From positions 124,001 through 188,000 of the forward strand of contig NZ_QOVK01000003.1 in assembly GCF_004104075.1 (NCBI RefSeq): DNA of 64,000 nt, read 5' to 3'. How positions within the stretch are numbered: the first letter of the stretch is position 1; each line of letters begins with the position of its first letter. The notes under the pieces are model-generated. The model was not told the DNA's origin and ran no database searches. It worked only from the letters and a program-made list of their open reading frames with translations. Positions 9,098 through 17,980 of the stretch are shown here, piece by piece. The translations under genes were made by a program, and so were the position numbers. Origin of the DNA: Leeuwenhoekiella polynyae (GTDB taxonomy: Bacteria; Bacteroidota; Bacteroidia; Flavobacteriales; Flavobacteriaceae).

Positions 9098-9778
9098 TTA
9101 ATTCGCTTTTGTAGCTCTAAGCATTTCTCGTTTTCCGGGTGGACCGGGTAAACGTTCTACAGCAAAACCTACGGCCTGCATGGCACGACGCACACTGCCT
9201 TTAGCCGCATAGGTTACTAAAACTCCGTCTGCTTTTAAGGCTGCATGCATCTTCTCAAATATAGATTCGCCCCAAAGCTCGGGTTGAACACGAGCGCCAA
9301 AAGCATCAAAGTAAATCAGATTATGCTGATCCTTATCGGTAATCGTTTCAAAAATTTGCTGGCGTTTTATTAGCTGAAATTTTTTAGTGATTGTAGCAGC
9401 AACCTCCCAATCGGTTTGATGCATGCTGTTAAATACATCTTCGTAATTTTTAGCTTCTATAGCTTCCAGATAATTGAGTTGCTGTATTTCTTCCATAGAA
9501 ACAGGATAAGCTTCGACTCCTTCATAGCTTATAACAAGTTGTTTGTTTTCAGCATGAATCAACGTAAGTAAGGCATTCAAACCCGTACCAAAACCTATTT
9601 CCAGAATATCGAGCTGAGAAGTTTCAGGATGCTTTTCGAGAAAAAAATCAAATCCCATTTTAAGAAATACGTGCCTCGCTTCCTGCACCGCGCCGTGCAT
9701 AGAATGGTATTGCTCATTCCACTCAACTAACTGTATGGTAGTTGAGCCGTCACCTGTTCTTACGATTTTGCGCTCCAA
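9098..9778 (-). CDS. mnmD: tRNA (mnm5s2U34)-methyltransferase MnmD
   Basis: SAM-dependent enzyme that completes the wobble-uridine modification of tRNA (methylation of the aminomethyl group). The MnmD pattern is clear: DGSTTIQL, WNEQYHSMHGAVQEARHVF, the SAM motif ILEIGFGTGLNAL, FDAFGARVQPELW and C-terminal PGPPGKREMLRA. I choose the TTG at 9778 (ERKIVRTGDGS), one base after the upstream gene's stop, giving 226 residues; a GTG at 9802 would add eight residues inside that gene. As in many Bacteroidetes the FAD oxidase (MnmC C-terminal half) is not fused. Confidence 0.9.
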   Translation of the reverse strand: MERKIVRTGDGSTTIQLVEWNEQYHSMHGAVQEARHVFLKMGFDFFLEKHPETSQLDILEIGFGTGLNALLTLIHAENKQLVISYEGVEAYPVSMEEIQQLNYLEAIEAKNYEDVFNSMHQTDWEVAATITKKFQLIKRQQIFETITDKDQHNLIYFDAFGARVQPELWGESIFEKMHAALKADGVLVTYAAKGSVRRAMQAVGFAVERLPGPPGKREMLRATKAN

Positions 9779-9779
9779 A

Positions 9780-10292
9780 TTACTCTTCGATTTTAACGCC
9801 ACTTGCCGTAAAACCTAGCGTCTTTTTAGGAAGTGTAATCGCTGCTATTTCAGCTTCACTTTTACCTCCGTCTTCAGCATAATGCTGCTGTTCTTCTACA
9901 GAAGTCTCACTGATAAAAGCTTCGCCATGAACTACAACCTTTTTCTCAATTAGATCTTTTGGCACAAAAAAGCCATAATCTTTAAATTTAACCATCACAG
10001 GATCTGCAGCTCCAACATCTACGGTCATCCAGCAGCCTTTTGCCTGGCACACTTCTTCTACCGAACCTTCAAAAGTGACGTTAACAGTATCTCCCACTTT
10101 AAGATTCTTGTAGATATCACCTAATTCAAAAGCAGTAAGTGTTGTTTCATTCTTGAAGTCATCTCCAAAAACATTCAATGCAGAAGCGGTAGGTACTTCA
10201 GAAATAGTCGCAACCTCTTCCTGTTGCGAACCTGTTTCTTTACAGGAGATTATACTCAATCCTAATAGTGTAAAAATAAAAAACTGTTTCAT
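9780..10292 (-). CDS. DUF4920 lipoprotein
   Basis: A 170-residue putative lipoprotein: hydrophobic start IFTLLGLSIISC with a lipobox cysteine at residue 17, then an acidic linker. The body has the DUF4920 features: GDTVNVTFEGSVEEVCQAKG followed by CWMTVDV, and MVKFKDYGFFVPKD. This OB-like fold has two conserved cysteines (VCQAKGCW) and is suspected to bind metal or to act on envelope redox state, but it has no established function. It lies directly before mnmD on the same strand. Confidence 0.82.
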   Translation of the reverse strand: MKQFFIFTLLGLSIISCKETGSQQEEVATISEVPTASALNVFGDDFKNETTLTAFELGDIYKNLKVGDTVNVTFEGSVEEVCQAKGCWMTVDVGAADPVMVKFKDYGFFVPKDLIEKKVVVHGEAFISETSVEEQQHYAEDGGKSEAEIAAITLPKKTLGFTASGVKIEE

Positions 10293-10368
10293 AACGCTTA
10301 ATTTTATAAATATCAGAGCAGCTTGTAAATTTAATCAATTCTTGAGGTTACATACTTTGAGAAAATGA

Positions 10369-10376
10369 TAAATTTG
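10369..10376 (+). promoter_or_regulatory. -7 box TAAATTTG before ilvE
   Basis: TAAATTTG matches TAnnTTTG and is 20 nt before the ilvE ATG, giving a leader of only about a dozen bases. A TTG at 10342-10344 could be the -33 element, but its spacing (24 nt) is longer than ideal. Confidence 0.4.
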
Positions 10377-10396
10377 TACTCATAAATTAGATAAAA

Positions 10397-11467
10397 ATGA
10401 CAGATACATTAAAAGTAACCAAGATTAGCAAATCTAAGATCGACCAGGTTGATTTTAGCAACCTTGCTTTTGGTACCGTCTTTACAGATCATATGTTTGT
10501 TTGTGAGTATAAAAACGGGGCTTGGCAAACTCCAGAAATTCTTCCTTATGGCCCGCTACAAATGGATCCTTCTGCTAAAGTCTTTCATTATGGTCAGGCT
10601 GTTTTTGAAGGAATGAAAGCTTACAAAGATGATAACGGAGACGTTTTTATGTTTCGCCCTGAAGAAAACTTCAACCGTATCAACAAATCAAGTGAGCGTC
10701 TTGCAATGCCTGCTTTTGACAAAGCGTATTTTTTTGACGGTCTAAACACACTTTTAAATCTTGACAAAGACTGGATCAAACCTGGAGAAAGCAACTCGCT
10801 TTACATTCGCCCGTTTGTGATTGCTACAGAGAATGGTGTTTCTGCCTCTCCTGCTACCGAATACAAATTCATCATCATTTGTGCACCTGCTCAGGCGTAT
10901 TACAGCGGTGAAGTGCGCGTACTGTTTGCAGACCATTACAGCCGTTCTGCTGACGGTGGTGTAGGTTTTGCTAAAGCTGCTGGTAACTATGCGGCACAAT
11001 TTTATCCCACTGAACTTGCAAAAGAAAAAGGATACAATCAAGTGGTATGGACAGATGCCAACACGCACGAATACCTTGAAGAAGCCGGAACGATGAACGT
11101 ATTCTTTAGAGTTAACGACACCTTGTTGACTGCTCCTACTAACGATCGTATTCTTGACGGAATTACCCGTAAAAGTTTGATCGAATTAGCAAAAAGCCAA
11201 GGGATCAAAGTTGAAGTACGCCCGGTAAAAGTTTCAGAAATTGTAGAAGCTGCCGAAAACGGTTCTTTAAAAGAAATGTTTGGCGCAGGTACTGCCGCTG
11301 TAATCTCTCCTATTTCTGGGTTTACACATAAGGATAAACAATTTGACCTTCCTAAGCCGGAAGATGCTTATTCAACAAAACTTAAAAAACAATTAACCGA
11401 GTTACAGGCTAATCGCGCTGAAGATCCTTTCGGATGGCGTTATGAAGTACCTGTATTAGAGGTATAA
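10397..11467 (+). CDS. ilvE: Branched-chain amino-acid aminotransferase
   Basis: PLP enzyme that interconverts leucine, isoleucine and valine with their 2-oxo acids. The 356 residues fit the long (class IV, BCAT II) type. Hallmarks: YGPLQMDPSAKVFHYGQAVF near residue 55, FRPEENFNRINKSSERLAMP, the lysine-containing segment VGFAKAAGNYAAQF (Schiff-base lysine), EEAGTMNVFF and GITRKSLIELA. It stands alone with its own -7 box and a strong downstream terminator, so it is probably monocistronic. Confidence 0.96.
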   Translation: MTDTLKVTKISKSKIDQVDFSNLAFGTVFTDHMFVCEYKNGAWQTPEILPYGPLQMDPSAKVFHYGQAVFEGMKAYKDDNGDVFMFRPEENFNRINKSSERLAMPAFDKAYFFDGLNTLLNLDKDWIKPGESNSLYIRPFVIATENGVSASPATEYKFIIICAPAQAYYSGEVRVLFADHYSRSADGGVGFAKAAGNYAAQFYPTELAKEKGYNQVVWTDANTHEYLEEAGTMNVFFRVNDTLLTAPTNDRILDGITRKSLIELAKSQGIKVEVRPVKVSEIVEAAENGSLKEMFGAGTAAVISPISGFTHKDKQFDLPKPEDAYSTKLKKQLTELQANRAEDPFGWRYEVPVLEV

Positions 11468-11528
11468 TTTTAAACTATTTCGAGGCAAGTATCGGGATAT
11501 CGAGCCCTTCGGCCGTGCCCAATATAAC

Positions 11529-11564
11529 AAAAGCATCTTGCATTAATTTGCAAGATGCTTTTTT
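11529..11564 (+). terminator. Intrinsic terminator of ilvE
   Basis: A 12-bp perfect stem (AAGCATCTTGCA / TGCAAGATGCTT) with a 6-nt loop followed by six T. It begins about 60 nt after the ilvE stop. Confidence 0.9.
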
Positions 11565-11590
11565 AGTTTTCAGCAAGTCTACTTCAGGGT

Positions 11591-11621
11591 TTTGTGTTTG
11601 TATTCTTTAGACGTATTTTTG
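11591..11621 (+). promoter_or_regulatory. Complete Bacteroidetes-type promoter for the immunophilin gene
   Basis: TTTG at 11591-11594 and TATTTTTG at 11614-11621 are separated by 19 bp, fitting the -33/-7 consensus (TTTG, about 19 nt, TAnnTTTG). It lies 24 nt before the start codon and downstream of the ilvE terminator, so it is the likely start of the next transcript. Confidence 0.6.
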
Positions 11622-11644
11622 CACCTCATTTTTAAACCGAAGAC

Positions 11645-12577
11645 ATGCAAGACGGAATATATGCTAAGTTTCACACTTCAAAAGGTGAAATATTAGTAAA
11701 ACTAGAACACGAGAAAACACCTGGAACGGTAGGTAACTTTGTTGCTTTAGCCGAAGGGAATCTTGAAAATTCAGCTAAAAAACAAGGAACACCTTATTAC
11801 GACGGATTGAAATTTCACCGTGTGATTCCAGACTTTATGATTCAAGGGGGTTGCCCACAAGGCACCGGTACCGGAAACCCAGGATATCAGTTTGACGATG
11901 AGTTTGACGATAGCTTAAAGCATGATGCTCCAGGAAAACTTTCTATGGCAAACGCCGGTCCGGGAACAAACGGAAGTCAGTTTTTTATTACCCACACCGC
12001 TACGCCTTGGTTAGATGGTAAGCATACCGTTTTTGGAAGCGTAATTGAAGGGCAGGATATCGTTGATGCAATCGCACAGGGAGATCAGATTGAGACCCTT
12101 GAAATCATTCGTGAAGGAGAGGAAGCACAAAACTTTAATGCGGTTGAAGCTTTTAGAACATTTGAAGGTGCTCGTGAAAAACGCATTGCAGAAGAGCGTG
12201 CAAAAAAGGCAGAAGCTCTTAACAAACTAAGTGAAGGTTTTAAAGAAACTAAAAGCGGATTGCGCTACCAGATCATTCAAGAAGGTAACGGTAAAAAAGC
12301 AGAAACCGGCAAAACAGTTTCCGTACACTACAAAGGTCAGTTAGCTGACGGTACCGTTTTTGACTCTTCTTATAAAAGAAACCAGCCTTTGGATTTTCAG
12401 GTAGGTGTAGGTCAGGTAATCGCGGGTTGGGATGAAGGTATTGGCCTATTAAAAGTGGGTGACAAAGCGCGCTTTGTAATCCCTTCTGATTTAGGATACG
12501 GAAGTCGCGGTGCAGGCGGTGTGATTCCACCAGATGCGATTCTTGTATTTGATGTAGAATTAATGGATGTAAAATAA
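11645..12577 (+). CDS. Dual peptidyl-prolyl isomerase: cyclophilin-FKBP fusion
   Basis: A 310-residue folding catalyst with two unrelated prolyl isomerase domains. Residues about 1-160 are a bacterial cyclophilin ([46 protein letters not shown]). A charged helical linker (about 165-205, rich in E, R, K) leads to an FKBP domain (about 205-310: [57 protein letters not shown]). There is no signal peptide, so it should act in the cytoplasm. This order has been described for Flavobacterium as a dual-family immunophilin (CFBP type). Own promoter and terminator. Confidence 0.93.
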   Translation: MQDGIYAKFHTSKGEILVKLEHEKTPGTVGNFVALAEGNLENSAKKQGTPYYDGLKFHRVIPDFMIQGGCPQGTGTGNPGYQFDDEFDDSLKHDAPGKLSMANAGPGTNGSQFFITHTATPWLDGKHTVFGSVIEGQDIVDAIAQGDQIETLEIIREGEEAQNFNAVEAFRTFEGAREKRIAEERAKKAEALNKLSEGFKETKSGLRYQIIQEGNGKKAETGKTVSVHYKGQLADGTVFDSSYKRNQPLDFQVGVGQVIAGWDEGIGLLKVGDKARFVIPSDLGYGSRGAGGVIPPDAILVFDVELMDVK

Positions 12578-12603
12578 GGTTACACAAACCTATTGAAATA
12601 CTA

Positions 12604-12629
12604 AAGCCACCTCTTCAGGTGGCTTTTTC
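12604..12629 (+). terminator. Intrinsic terminator after the immunophilin gene
   Basis: A 9-bp stem AAGCCACCT / AGGTGGCTT with a CTTC tetraloop and a T-run, 27 nt after the stop codon. Confidence 0.9.
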
Positions 12630-12724
12630 TTATTTAGTATGTCTTCACTTTTAAACACTTAAGAGATTTGGTCGTCCGTATTCAATTTCTTATCTTAAAA
12701 ATACAACCAATAAAACAAAAAATT

Positions 12725-12913
12725 ATGGGAAAAGGAGATCAAAAAACCAAACGCGGAAAAATACATCGAGGTACTTACGGTAAGTTAAGATCTCGAAAAA
12801 ATAAGAAAAGAGCCGCAACAACAGCTGATGTACCAACTAAGCAAACTGCTACCAAAACAAAAGAGGCCGGAAAAACGACCTCTGATAAAAGTTTAGCTGA
12901 TAAAAAACCTTAA
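12725..12913 (+). CDS. 30S ribosomal protein THX
   Basis: A small, very basic 62-residue protein. The first 30 residues carry the THX signature MGKGDQKTKRGKIHRGTYGK and RSRKNKK; the remaining tail is lysine/threonine rich and probably disordered. THX binds at the top of the 30S head. The ATG at 12725 is used because the conserved segment begins there; the open frame upstream does not resemble the family. It is convergent with yaaA, with 4 nt between stops. Confidence 0.88.
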   Translation: MGKGDQKTKRGKIHRGTYGKLRSRKNKKRAATTADVPTKQTATKTKEAGKTTSDKSLADKKP

Positions 12914-12917
12914 TAGT

Positions 12918-13682
12918 TTAACGAACAAATACAAGTTCGTTTTTATCTAAATCAGAGTATTGCTCACTGAAGCCGTACCCGTCATAATCAAAGCCCTTGA
13001 GTTCTTCTATGGTCTTTACATCCTTATCTATAATGTATCGCACCATAGAACCTCGGGCTTTTTTAGCATAAAAAGAGATTATTTTAAGCTTTCCGTTTTT
13101 ATAGTCTTTAAAAACCGGAGTAATTACAGGAACTTTTAATTGTTCAGGTTTAACCGATTTAAAATATTCGTTACTCGCTAGATTTAAAAACAACTCATCG
13201 TCTTTAAGCTCTGCATTTAAAGCTTCAGTAATCTTATCGTCCCAGAATTCATAAAGATCCTCTGTTCGACCCGATTTCAATTTCGTTCCCATTTCCAGGC
13301 GATAAGCTTGCATCAAGTCAAAGGGTTTTAAAACTCCGTACAAACCGGAAAGGATGCGCAGCGTATCTTCAAGCTTATCTAACTTTTCTGTCGGAATAGT
13401 GTAGGCGTCTAACCCCGTGTACACATCACCATTAAAAGCATAAACTGCTGGACGTGCATTTTGTTTTGTAAAGGGAGTAGAGAATTCTTTATAACGCTGA
13501 TAATTGAGATCAGCCAATTTATCACTGATACTCATCAGCTCAGCAATCTCAGCTTTAGTCTTGCGCTCTAATTTTTTGTTTAACGTATCAGCCTCCTCTA
13601 AAAATTGAGGCTGTGTACTACGTGTAGTAGGTAATTTTGATTCAAAATCAAGTGATTTTGCCGGGGAAACTACTGCTTTCAT
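12918..13682 (-). CDS. yaaA: Peroxide stress protein YaaA (DUF328)
   Basis: YaaA lowers intracellular free iron and oxidative DNA damage during peroxide stress in E. coli; the molecular activity is unclear. The 254 residues begin with the conserved [14 protein letters not shown], and the family motifs [48 protein letters not shown] and [14 protein letters not shown] are present. The start is the ATG at 13682; an upstream ATG at 13712 would add ten unconserved residues. A short hairpin (12921-12940) inside its 3' end may help terminate the convergent THX gene. Confidence 0.93.
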   Translation of the reverse strand: MKAVVSPAKSLDFESKLPTTRSTQPQFLEEADTLNKKLERKTKAEIAELMSISDKLADLNYQRYKEFSTPFTKQNARPAVYAFNGDVYTGLDAYTIPTEKLDKLEDTLRILSGLYGVLKPFDLMQAYRLEMGTKLKSGRTEDLYEFWDDKITEALNAELKDDELFLNLASNEYFKSVKPEQLKVPVITPVFKDYKNGKLKIISFYAKKARGSMVRYIIDKDVKTIEELKGFDYDGYGFSEQYSDLDKNELVFVR

Positions 13683-13782
13683 TATAAATTTCTTTTCCCC
13701 AAAAATAAGCATTACAGCGCTGTTGAATCTGTTCTTTTAATAAGTTTTAGGAATAGCGCAATAGATAATTGGGTGGTAAAAA

Positions 13783-14478
13783 TTAAACTCCAACAACTTT
13801 ACGTTCATCACTTTCTATAAGTCCGTCACGCAGGCGAATCACACGATGTGCATGATCGGCGATATCTTCCTCGTGCGTTACTAAGATCACCGTATTTCCG
13901 GCAGCGTGAATGGCATCAAAAAGACTCATGATTTCTACCGAAGTCTTAGAGTCTAAGTTTCCGGTAGGTTCATCAGCAAGTATTATAGAGGGTTTATTAA
14001 CCAAAGCGCGTCCTACAGCTACACGCTGACGCTGCCCCCCTGAAAGTTGATTGGGCTTATGATCCATGCGATCTGCAAGACCTACATCCTGCAACACTTC
14101 TTGTGCTCTGGCGTGACGCTCCGGTTTAGAATACCCGGCATACACCATGGGCAAGGCTACATTATCTAAAGCAGTCGTTCGCGGCAATAAATTAAAGGTC
14201 TGAAAAACAAAGCCGATTTCTTTATTACGCACCTCTGCAAGTTCGTCATCGGTCATTGAGCTTACATCACGAGAATTTAAAATATAAGTGCCCGAAGTAG
14301 GTGTATCTAAGCAACCCAAAAGGTTCATCAACGTAGACTTACCAGAACCCGAAGGCCCCATAATCGCTACATACTCCCCTTTATCAATCTGTAAATCTAT
14401 CCCTTTTAAAACGTGTACAATTTCATTTCCAAGCGGGAAATCACGCTTAATATTTGTAATATCAATAAGGCTGCTCAT
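13783..14478 (-). CDS. ABC transporter ATP-binding protein (MacB/LolD type)
   Basis: A 231-residue nucleotide-binding subunit: Walker [19 protein letters not shown] (about 41-58), Q-loop [21 protein letters not shown], signature [16 protein letters not shown], Walker [13 protein letters not shown] and H-loop VTHE. The [11 protein letters not shown] pattern places it with the MacB/LolD/FtsE-like group that works with large-periplasmic-domain permeases in lipoprotein release or efflux. No permease gene is adjacent, so its partner must be elsewhere. Confidence 0.9.
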   Translation of the reverse strand: MSSLIDITNIKRDFPLGNEIVHVLKGIDLQIDKGEYVAIMGPSGSGKSTLMNLLGCLDTPTSGTYILNSRDVSSMTDDELAEVRNKEIGFVFQTFNLLPRTTALDNVALPMVYAGYSKPERHARAQEVLQDVGLADRMDHKPNQLSGGQRQRVAVGRALVNKPSIILADEPTGNLDSKTSVEIMSLFDAIHAAGNTVILVTHEEDIADHAHRVIRLRDGLIESDERKVVGV

Positions 14479-14562
14479 AAACTGATCTCTAATTTAAATC
14501 AACACTAAAAGATAGTTGATTTTGAACAATGAGTAGCCAAAATACAGTTTGAGTTACATTTT

Positions 14563-15333
14563 TTAGAGCCTAATTTTAAAATGCTCCTTGGCTTGCTCTT
14601 GCCTAAAGAATACAAAACCCAACCAAAAACAATCTACCGTTACCTGCACCTGAGGATGCTGCTTAATCGTTTCCCAAGCCTCAGTCATAGAAGCAGACCA
14701 ATATATATCATCAAAAACCCATACAGAATCATTTTGAGCAGTTGGTAATAGCTGTTCAAAATACTCCAGAGTTGCTATTTTACTGTGATTTCCGTCAAAA
14801 TAAATTAGATCATATTCGTTTTGCTCTACCTGTAAAAGGGTTTCCCTAAAATCACCCTTGATAATTTCAACATTTGAAATATGAGATTGAACCAAGTGTT
14901 TTCGAGCTATTTCAGAAGTCTCAGGACAACCTTCTAAAGTAGTCAACTTTCCCGTTTTAGAAAGCGCTAAGGCTGATGTGGCTAGTCCGAGCGATGTACC
15001 TATCTCTAACATGGACTTCGGTTTAAAATAAGAAACTACCCGATAGAGCAATTGCATTCTTTTAAAGCTTGCTCCGGCGAATTGTGCAATGGCTTTAACC
15101 TTACGCTTATTGGATTTAAAAACTCGTGAACCTGCCCCAAAATCAGTCACCTCAATAACCTCATCACTCTTCAGTAATTCATTACGGTAATTTTGCAGAG
15201 GTAAATAATCCGTATAATTTTTACGATCGTAAAGACATTTTGTAACAAAAGAAAAAACAAAAGGTGAGTGAACACCATGCTGATTAGTAGCTGTTTTTAA
15301 GAACTTAAGATATGCTTTGATCAAATACCACAT
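14563..15333 (-). CDS. Class I SAM-dependent methyltransferase
   Basis: A 256-residue protein. After an N-terminal segment typical of Bacteroidetes members (HGVHSPFVFSFV, about 19-30), the Rossmann methyltransferase core starts with SMLEIGTSLGLATSALAL (SAM motif I, about 111-128), then TTLEGCPETSEIARKHL, DLIYFDGNHSKIATLEYFE and VWVFDDIYWSASM. This resembles the O-methyltransferase group with an acidic DGNH motif. The substrate is not predictable. It starts 6 nt after the stop of the ABC-F gene, so the two are probably co-transcribed. Confidence 0.8.
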   Translation of the reverse strand: MWYLIKAYLKFLKTATNQHGVHSPFVFSFVTKCLYDRKNYTDYLPLQNYRNELLKSDEVIEVTDFGAGSRVFKSNKRKVKAIAQFAGASFKRMQLLYRVVSYFKPKSMLEIGTSLGLATSALALSKTGKLTTLEGCPETSEIARKHLVQSHISNVEIIKGDFRETLLQVEQNEYDLIYFDGNHSKIATLEYFEQLLPTAQNDSVWVFDDIYWSASMTEAWETIKQHPQVQVTVDCFWLGFVFFRQEQAKEHFKIRL

Positions 15334-15339
15334 GGGTAA

Positions 15340-17223
15340 TTAGCCTTCCTGTTTAGCACTCAGCTCAAACCAGCGTTCTGTGAATTCGTCTATTTTATCT
15401 TGAATCTCCTGAAGTTCAATAGAGCGTTTATTGATCTCTTCCCCAGACAAATCCGGATTTAAAAATTCGGATTCCTTTTGTTCTTTTTGCTTTTCCATTT
15501 TAGCAATATCACGCTCCAAACGGTTGTATTCTTTCTGCTCATTATAAGACAACGAACTCGCAGCGATTTTCCAATTTTCTTTATTAGTTTCCTTTTCTAT
15601 GCTCGGTTTAGGGTCTTCGTCCTGAACAACAGCCGGTCCGGAATCATAAGCTCTAAAATCAGAATAATTTCCTGGGAAATCTTCCACAACTCCCTGACCT
15701 CTAAACACAAACAAGTGATCTACGATCTTATCCATAAAGTAACGGTCGTGAGAAACCACAATCAAACAGCCTGGGTAATCAAGCAGGAAACTCTCCAGAA
15801 CATTTAACGTTACAATATCCAGATCGTTAGTCGGTTCATCCAGAATTAAAAAGTTAGGATTCTGAATCAACACCGTACATAAATACAAACGCTTACGCTC
15901 TCCCCCACTTAGCTTCTCGACAAAGTCATATTGTTTTTTTCGATCAAAAAGAAAACGCTCTAAAAGCTGACCTGCGGAAATCTGACGCCCTTTTTTCAAT
16001 GGAATATAATCTCCAAATTCCTTAATGACTTCAATTACCTTTTGCCCGGGTTTGATCTGAATACCTTTCTGAGTATAATATCCAAATTGAATGGTTTCTC
16101 CAATCACAAGCTTTCCGGAATCCGGCGGCATTTTTTCTGTTAGGATATTGAGAAAGGTAGATTTACCTGTACCGTTTTTACCGATGATTCCAATACGGTC
16201 TGCACGCTGAAAATTATAATCAAATTTATCAAGAATCACGCGATCTTTAAACGACTTTGAAACCTTATGAAGCTCAACTATTTTACTCCCCAGACGTTCC
16301 ATATTCAACTCTAGCTGAACCTCATGATCATTACGTCGTTTTGAAGCACGGTCTTTGATCTCTGCAAAATCGTCTATTCTTGATTTTGACTTGGTGGTAC
16401 GTGCTTTAGGCTGGCGACGCATCCACTCTAATTCTTTTTTAAAAAGCTGCTTTGCTTTACCGGTTTCAGTCTCTTCGTTGGCAATTCGCGCATCTCTTTT
16501 CTCCAAATAATAAGCATAATTACCTTTATAACTGTATAGTTTTCCTTCTTCCAGCTCTATAATTTCGTTACAGACACGTTCTAAAAAATAGCGATCGTGT
16601 GTAACCATAAATAAGGTGAAATTCTCTTTAGCAAAAAACTGCTCTAACCACTCGATCATTTCAAGGTCAAGATGGTTAGTGGGCTCATCAAGAATCAACA
16701 GGTCGGGTTTACTCAGCAACATATTAGCAAGTGCCAAACGCTTTTTCTGACCACCGCTTAGTTTTTCAACTTTACGATCAAGATCATCAAGTTTCAGCTG
16801 AAATAGTATTTGCTTATACTGCGTCTCGAAATCCCACGCCTGAAATGCTTCCATCTGATCAAAAGCCTTCTGATACGCATCACCGTCACCCATATTCTCG
16901 AGCGCATGCTCATAAGCAGCAATGACTTTGAGTATCTCATTATCGCTGTCAAAAATGGTTTCTTCAACGGTAAGATTAGGATCCAGGTCGGGCTCCTGAG
17001 GGAGAAAAGCTATTTTAATTCCCTTGCGGAAAATCACTTGTCCGCTATCGGGATTTTCGGCACCGGCAAGAATATCAAGCATCGATGTTTTTCCGGTTCC
17101 GTTTTTAGCGACCAGCCCTATTTTTTGACCTTCATTAATACCAAAAGATAAATCTTCAAACAGAACCCTTTCGCCGAAGGCTTTAGAAATAGATTCTACA
17201 GAAACATAATTAATTGCGCTCAT
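15340..17223 (-). CDS. ABC-F family ATPase (Uup-like)
   Basis: A 627-residue soluble protein with two ABC domains in tandem and no membrane segments. Domain 1 (about 5-250): Walker A GLVAKNGTGKTS, signature LSGGQKKR, LLILDEPTNHLDL. A linker rich in basic residues (RRQPKARTTKSKSRID) is the P-site tRNA interaction motif region. Domain 2 (about 310-530): GIIGKNGTGKST, LSGGERKR, FLILDEPTNDLD. The C-terminal 90 residues form a charged coiled coil, as in Uup. ABC-F proteins act on ribosomes in translation quality control or antibiotic protection; the coiled-coil tail favours the housekeeping Uup type. Confidence 0.92.
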   Translation of the reverse strand: MSAINYVSVESISKAFGERVLFEDLSFGINEGQKIGLVAKNGTGKTSMLDILAGAENPDSGQVIFRKGIKIAFLPQEPDLDPNLTVEETIFDSDNEILKVIAAYEHALENMGDGDAYQKAFDQMEAFQAWDFETQYKQILFQLKLDDLDRKVEKLSGGQKKRLALANMLLSKPDLLILDEPTNHLDLEMIEWLEQFFAKENFTLFMVTHDRYFLERVCNEIIELEEGKLYSYKGNYAYYLEKRDARIANEETETGKAKQLFKKELEWMRRQPKARTTKSKSRIDDFAEIKDRASKRRNDHEVQLELNMERLGSKIVELHKVSKSFKDRVILDKFDYNFQRADRIGIIGKNGTGKSTFLNILTEKMPPDSGKLVIGETIQFGYYTQKGIQIKPGQKVIEVIKEFGDYIPLKKGRQISAGQLLERFLFDRKKQYDFVEKLSGGERKRLYLCTVLIQNPNFLILDEPTNDLDIVTLNVLESFLLDYPGCLIVVSHDRYFMDKIVDHLFVFRGQGVVEDFPGNYSDFRAYDSGPAVVQDEDPKPSIEKETNKENWKIAASSLSYNEQKEYNRLERDIAKMEKQKEQKESEFLNPDLSGEEINKRSIELQEIQDKIDEFTERWFELSAKQEG

Positions 17224-17275
17224 AGGCTGCGAATTTAGCCTTTAAAAACGGAGAAAAAAATCTTATTCTACCAGA

Positions 17276-17662
17276 TTACTTATCAAGAATTTCTTTGATA
17301 TTGGGTTTAAAATAAGAAGGCCCTTTAAGCACTTTACCGTCTTTGCGATAAATGGGTTTACCGTCTGCCCCTAGCTTACTCATATTACTACGTTGAATCT
17401 CGTCAAAAACCTCTTCTATTTTATATTGCATCCCATGTTCTAAAATCGTTCCGCATAAAATGTATAACATGTCACCCAGGGCATCTGCAACTTCGGTAAG
17501 ATCATTGTTAGTGGCAGCTTCAAGATACTCTTCATTTTCTTCTTTCATCAGATTGAAGCGCAACAAATTCTTTTGCTCACCTAAATCTGCTTTGGGAGCT
17601 TCATTTATCCCAAGGCCAAATGCGTTATGGAATTCAGTTACTGCAGCTAATCGTTTTTTCAT
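17276..17662 (-). CDS. MazG-like nucleotide pyrophosphohydrolase
   Basis: A 128-residue all-alpha NTP pyrophosphatase of the MazG/PRA-PH superfamily. The metal-binding pattern EExxE ... ExxD is present as LMKEENEEYLEAATNNDL and TEVADALGDMLYILCG. The C-terminal stretch SNMSKLGADGKPIYRKDGK with VLKGPSYFKP resembles the phage/bacterial phosphoribosyl-ATP-diphosphohydrolase-like group, where it closes the active site. A likely role is removal of non-canonical nucleotides; the substrate is unproven. Confidence 0.85.
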   Translation of the reverse strand: MKKRLAAVTEFHNAFGLGINEAPKADLGEQKNLLRFNLMKEENEEYLEAATNNDLTEVADALGDMLYILCGTILEHGMQYKIEEVFDEIQRSNMSKLGADGKPIYRKDGKVLKGPSYFKPNIKEILDK

Positions 17663-17710
17663 CGTATTTTTCTGTATTAAAGACTTAATTTTGAATAAAA
17701 ATACATTAAA

Positions 17711-17899
17711 ATGTTTACTACGGGTCAGTGGGTTTTTGCAGCAGTTTTCTTTATAGCTTTTGTGATCTTTATCTCAAGAAGTTACCGCAAAGACCGTAAA
17801 CTTCACAAAAAAGAATATAAAGGATCTTTCTGGATCTTGATAGGCTTTCTCGTTTTTGTAGGGCTTTTATTTTTAATAAAAATTACTCTTAATAAATAA
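17711..17899 (+). CDS. Small two-helix membrane protein
   Basis: Sixty-two residues with two predicted transmembrane segments (about 8-22, VFAAVFFIAFVIFIS; about 43-59, SFWILIGFLVFVGLLFLI) joined by a strongly basic loop (RSYRKDRKLHKKEYK). Divergent from the MazG-like gene with a 48-bp spacer. I do not recognise a characterised family. The clean hydrophobic pattern and tight placement support a real gene. Confidence 0.65.
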   Translation: MFTTGQWVFAAVFFIAFVIFISRSYRKDRKLHKKEYKGSFWILIGFLVFVGLLFLIKITLNK

Positions 17900-17980
17900 T
17901 TGAATTCGCGCCAGCTTCTTTATAAGAATTTCTTATGGTATGCATTAAATTGTTAAATTAGCTCTTAAACCTGTTGCTAA

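Noticed and set aside
12921-12940. Hairpin ACGAAC/GTTCGT as the terminator of the THX gene
   Set aside because: A 6-bp stem with an 8-nt loop and only four T inside the yaaA coding end; too weak to list as a feature.
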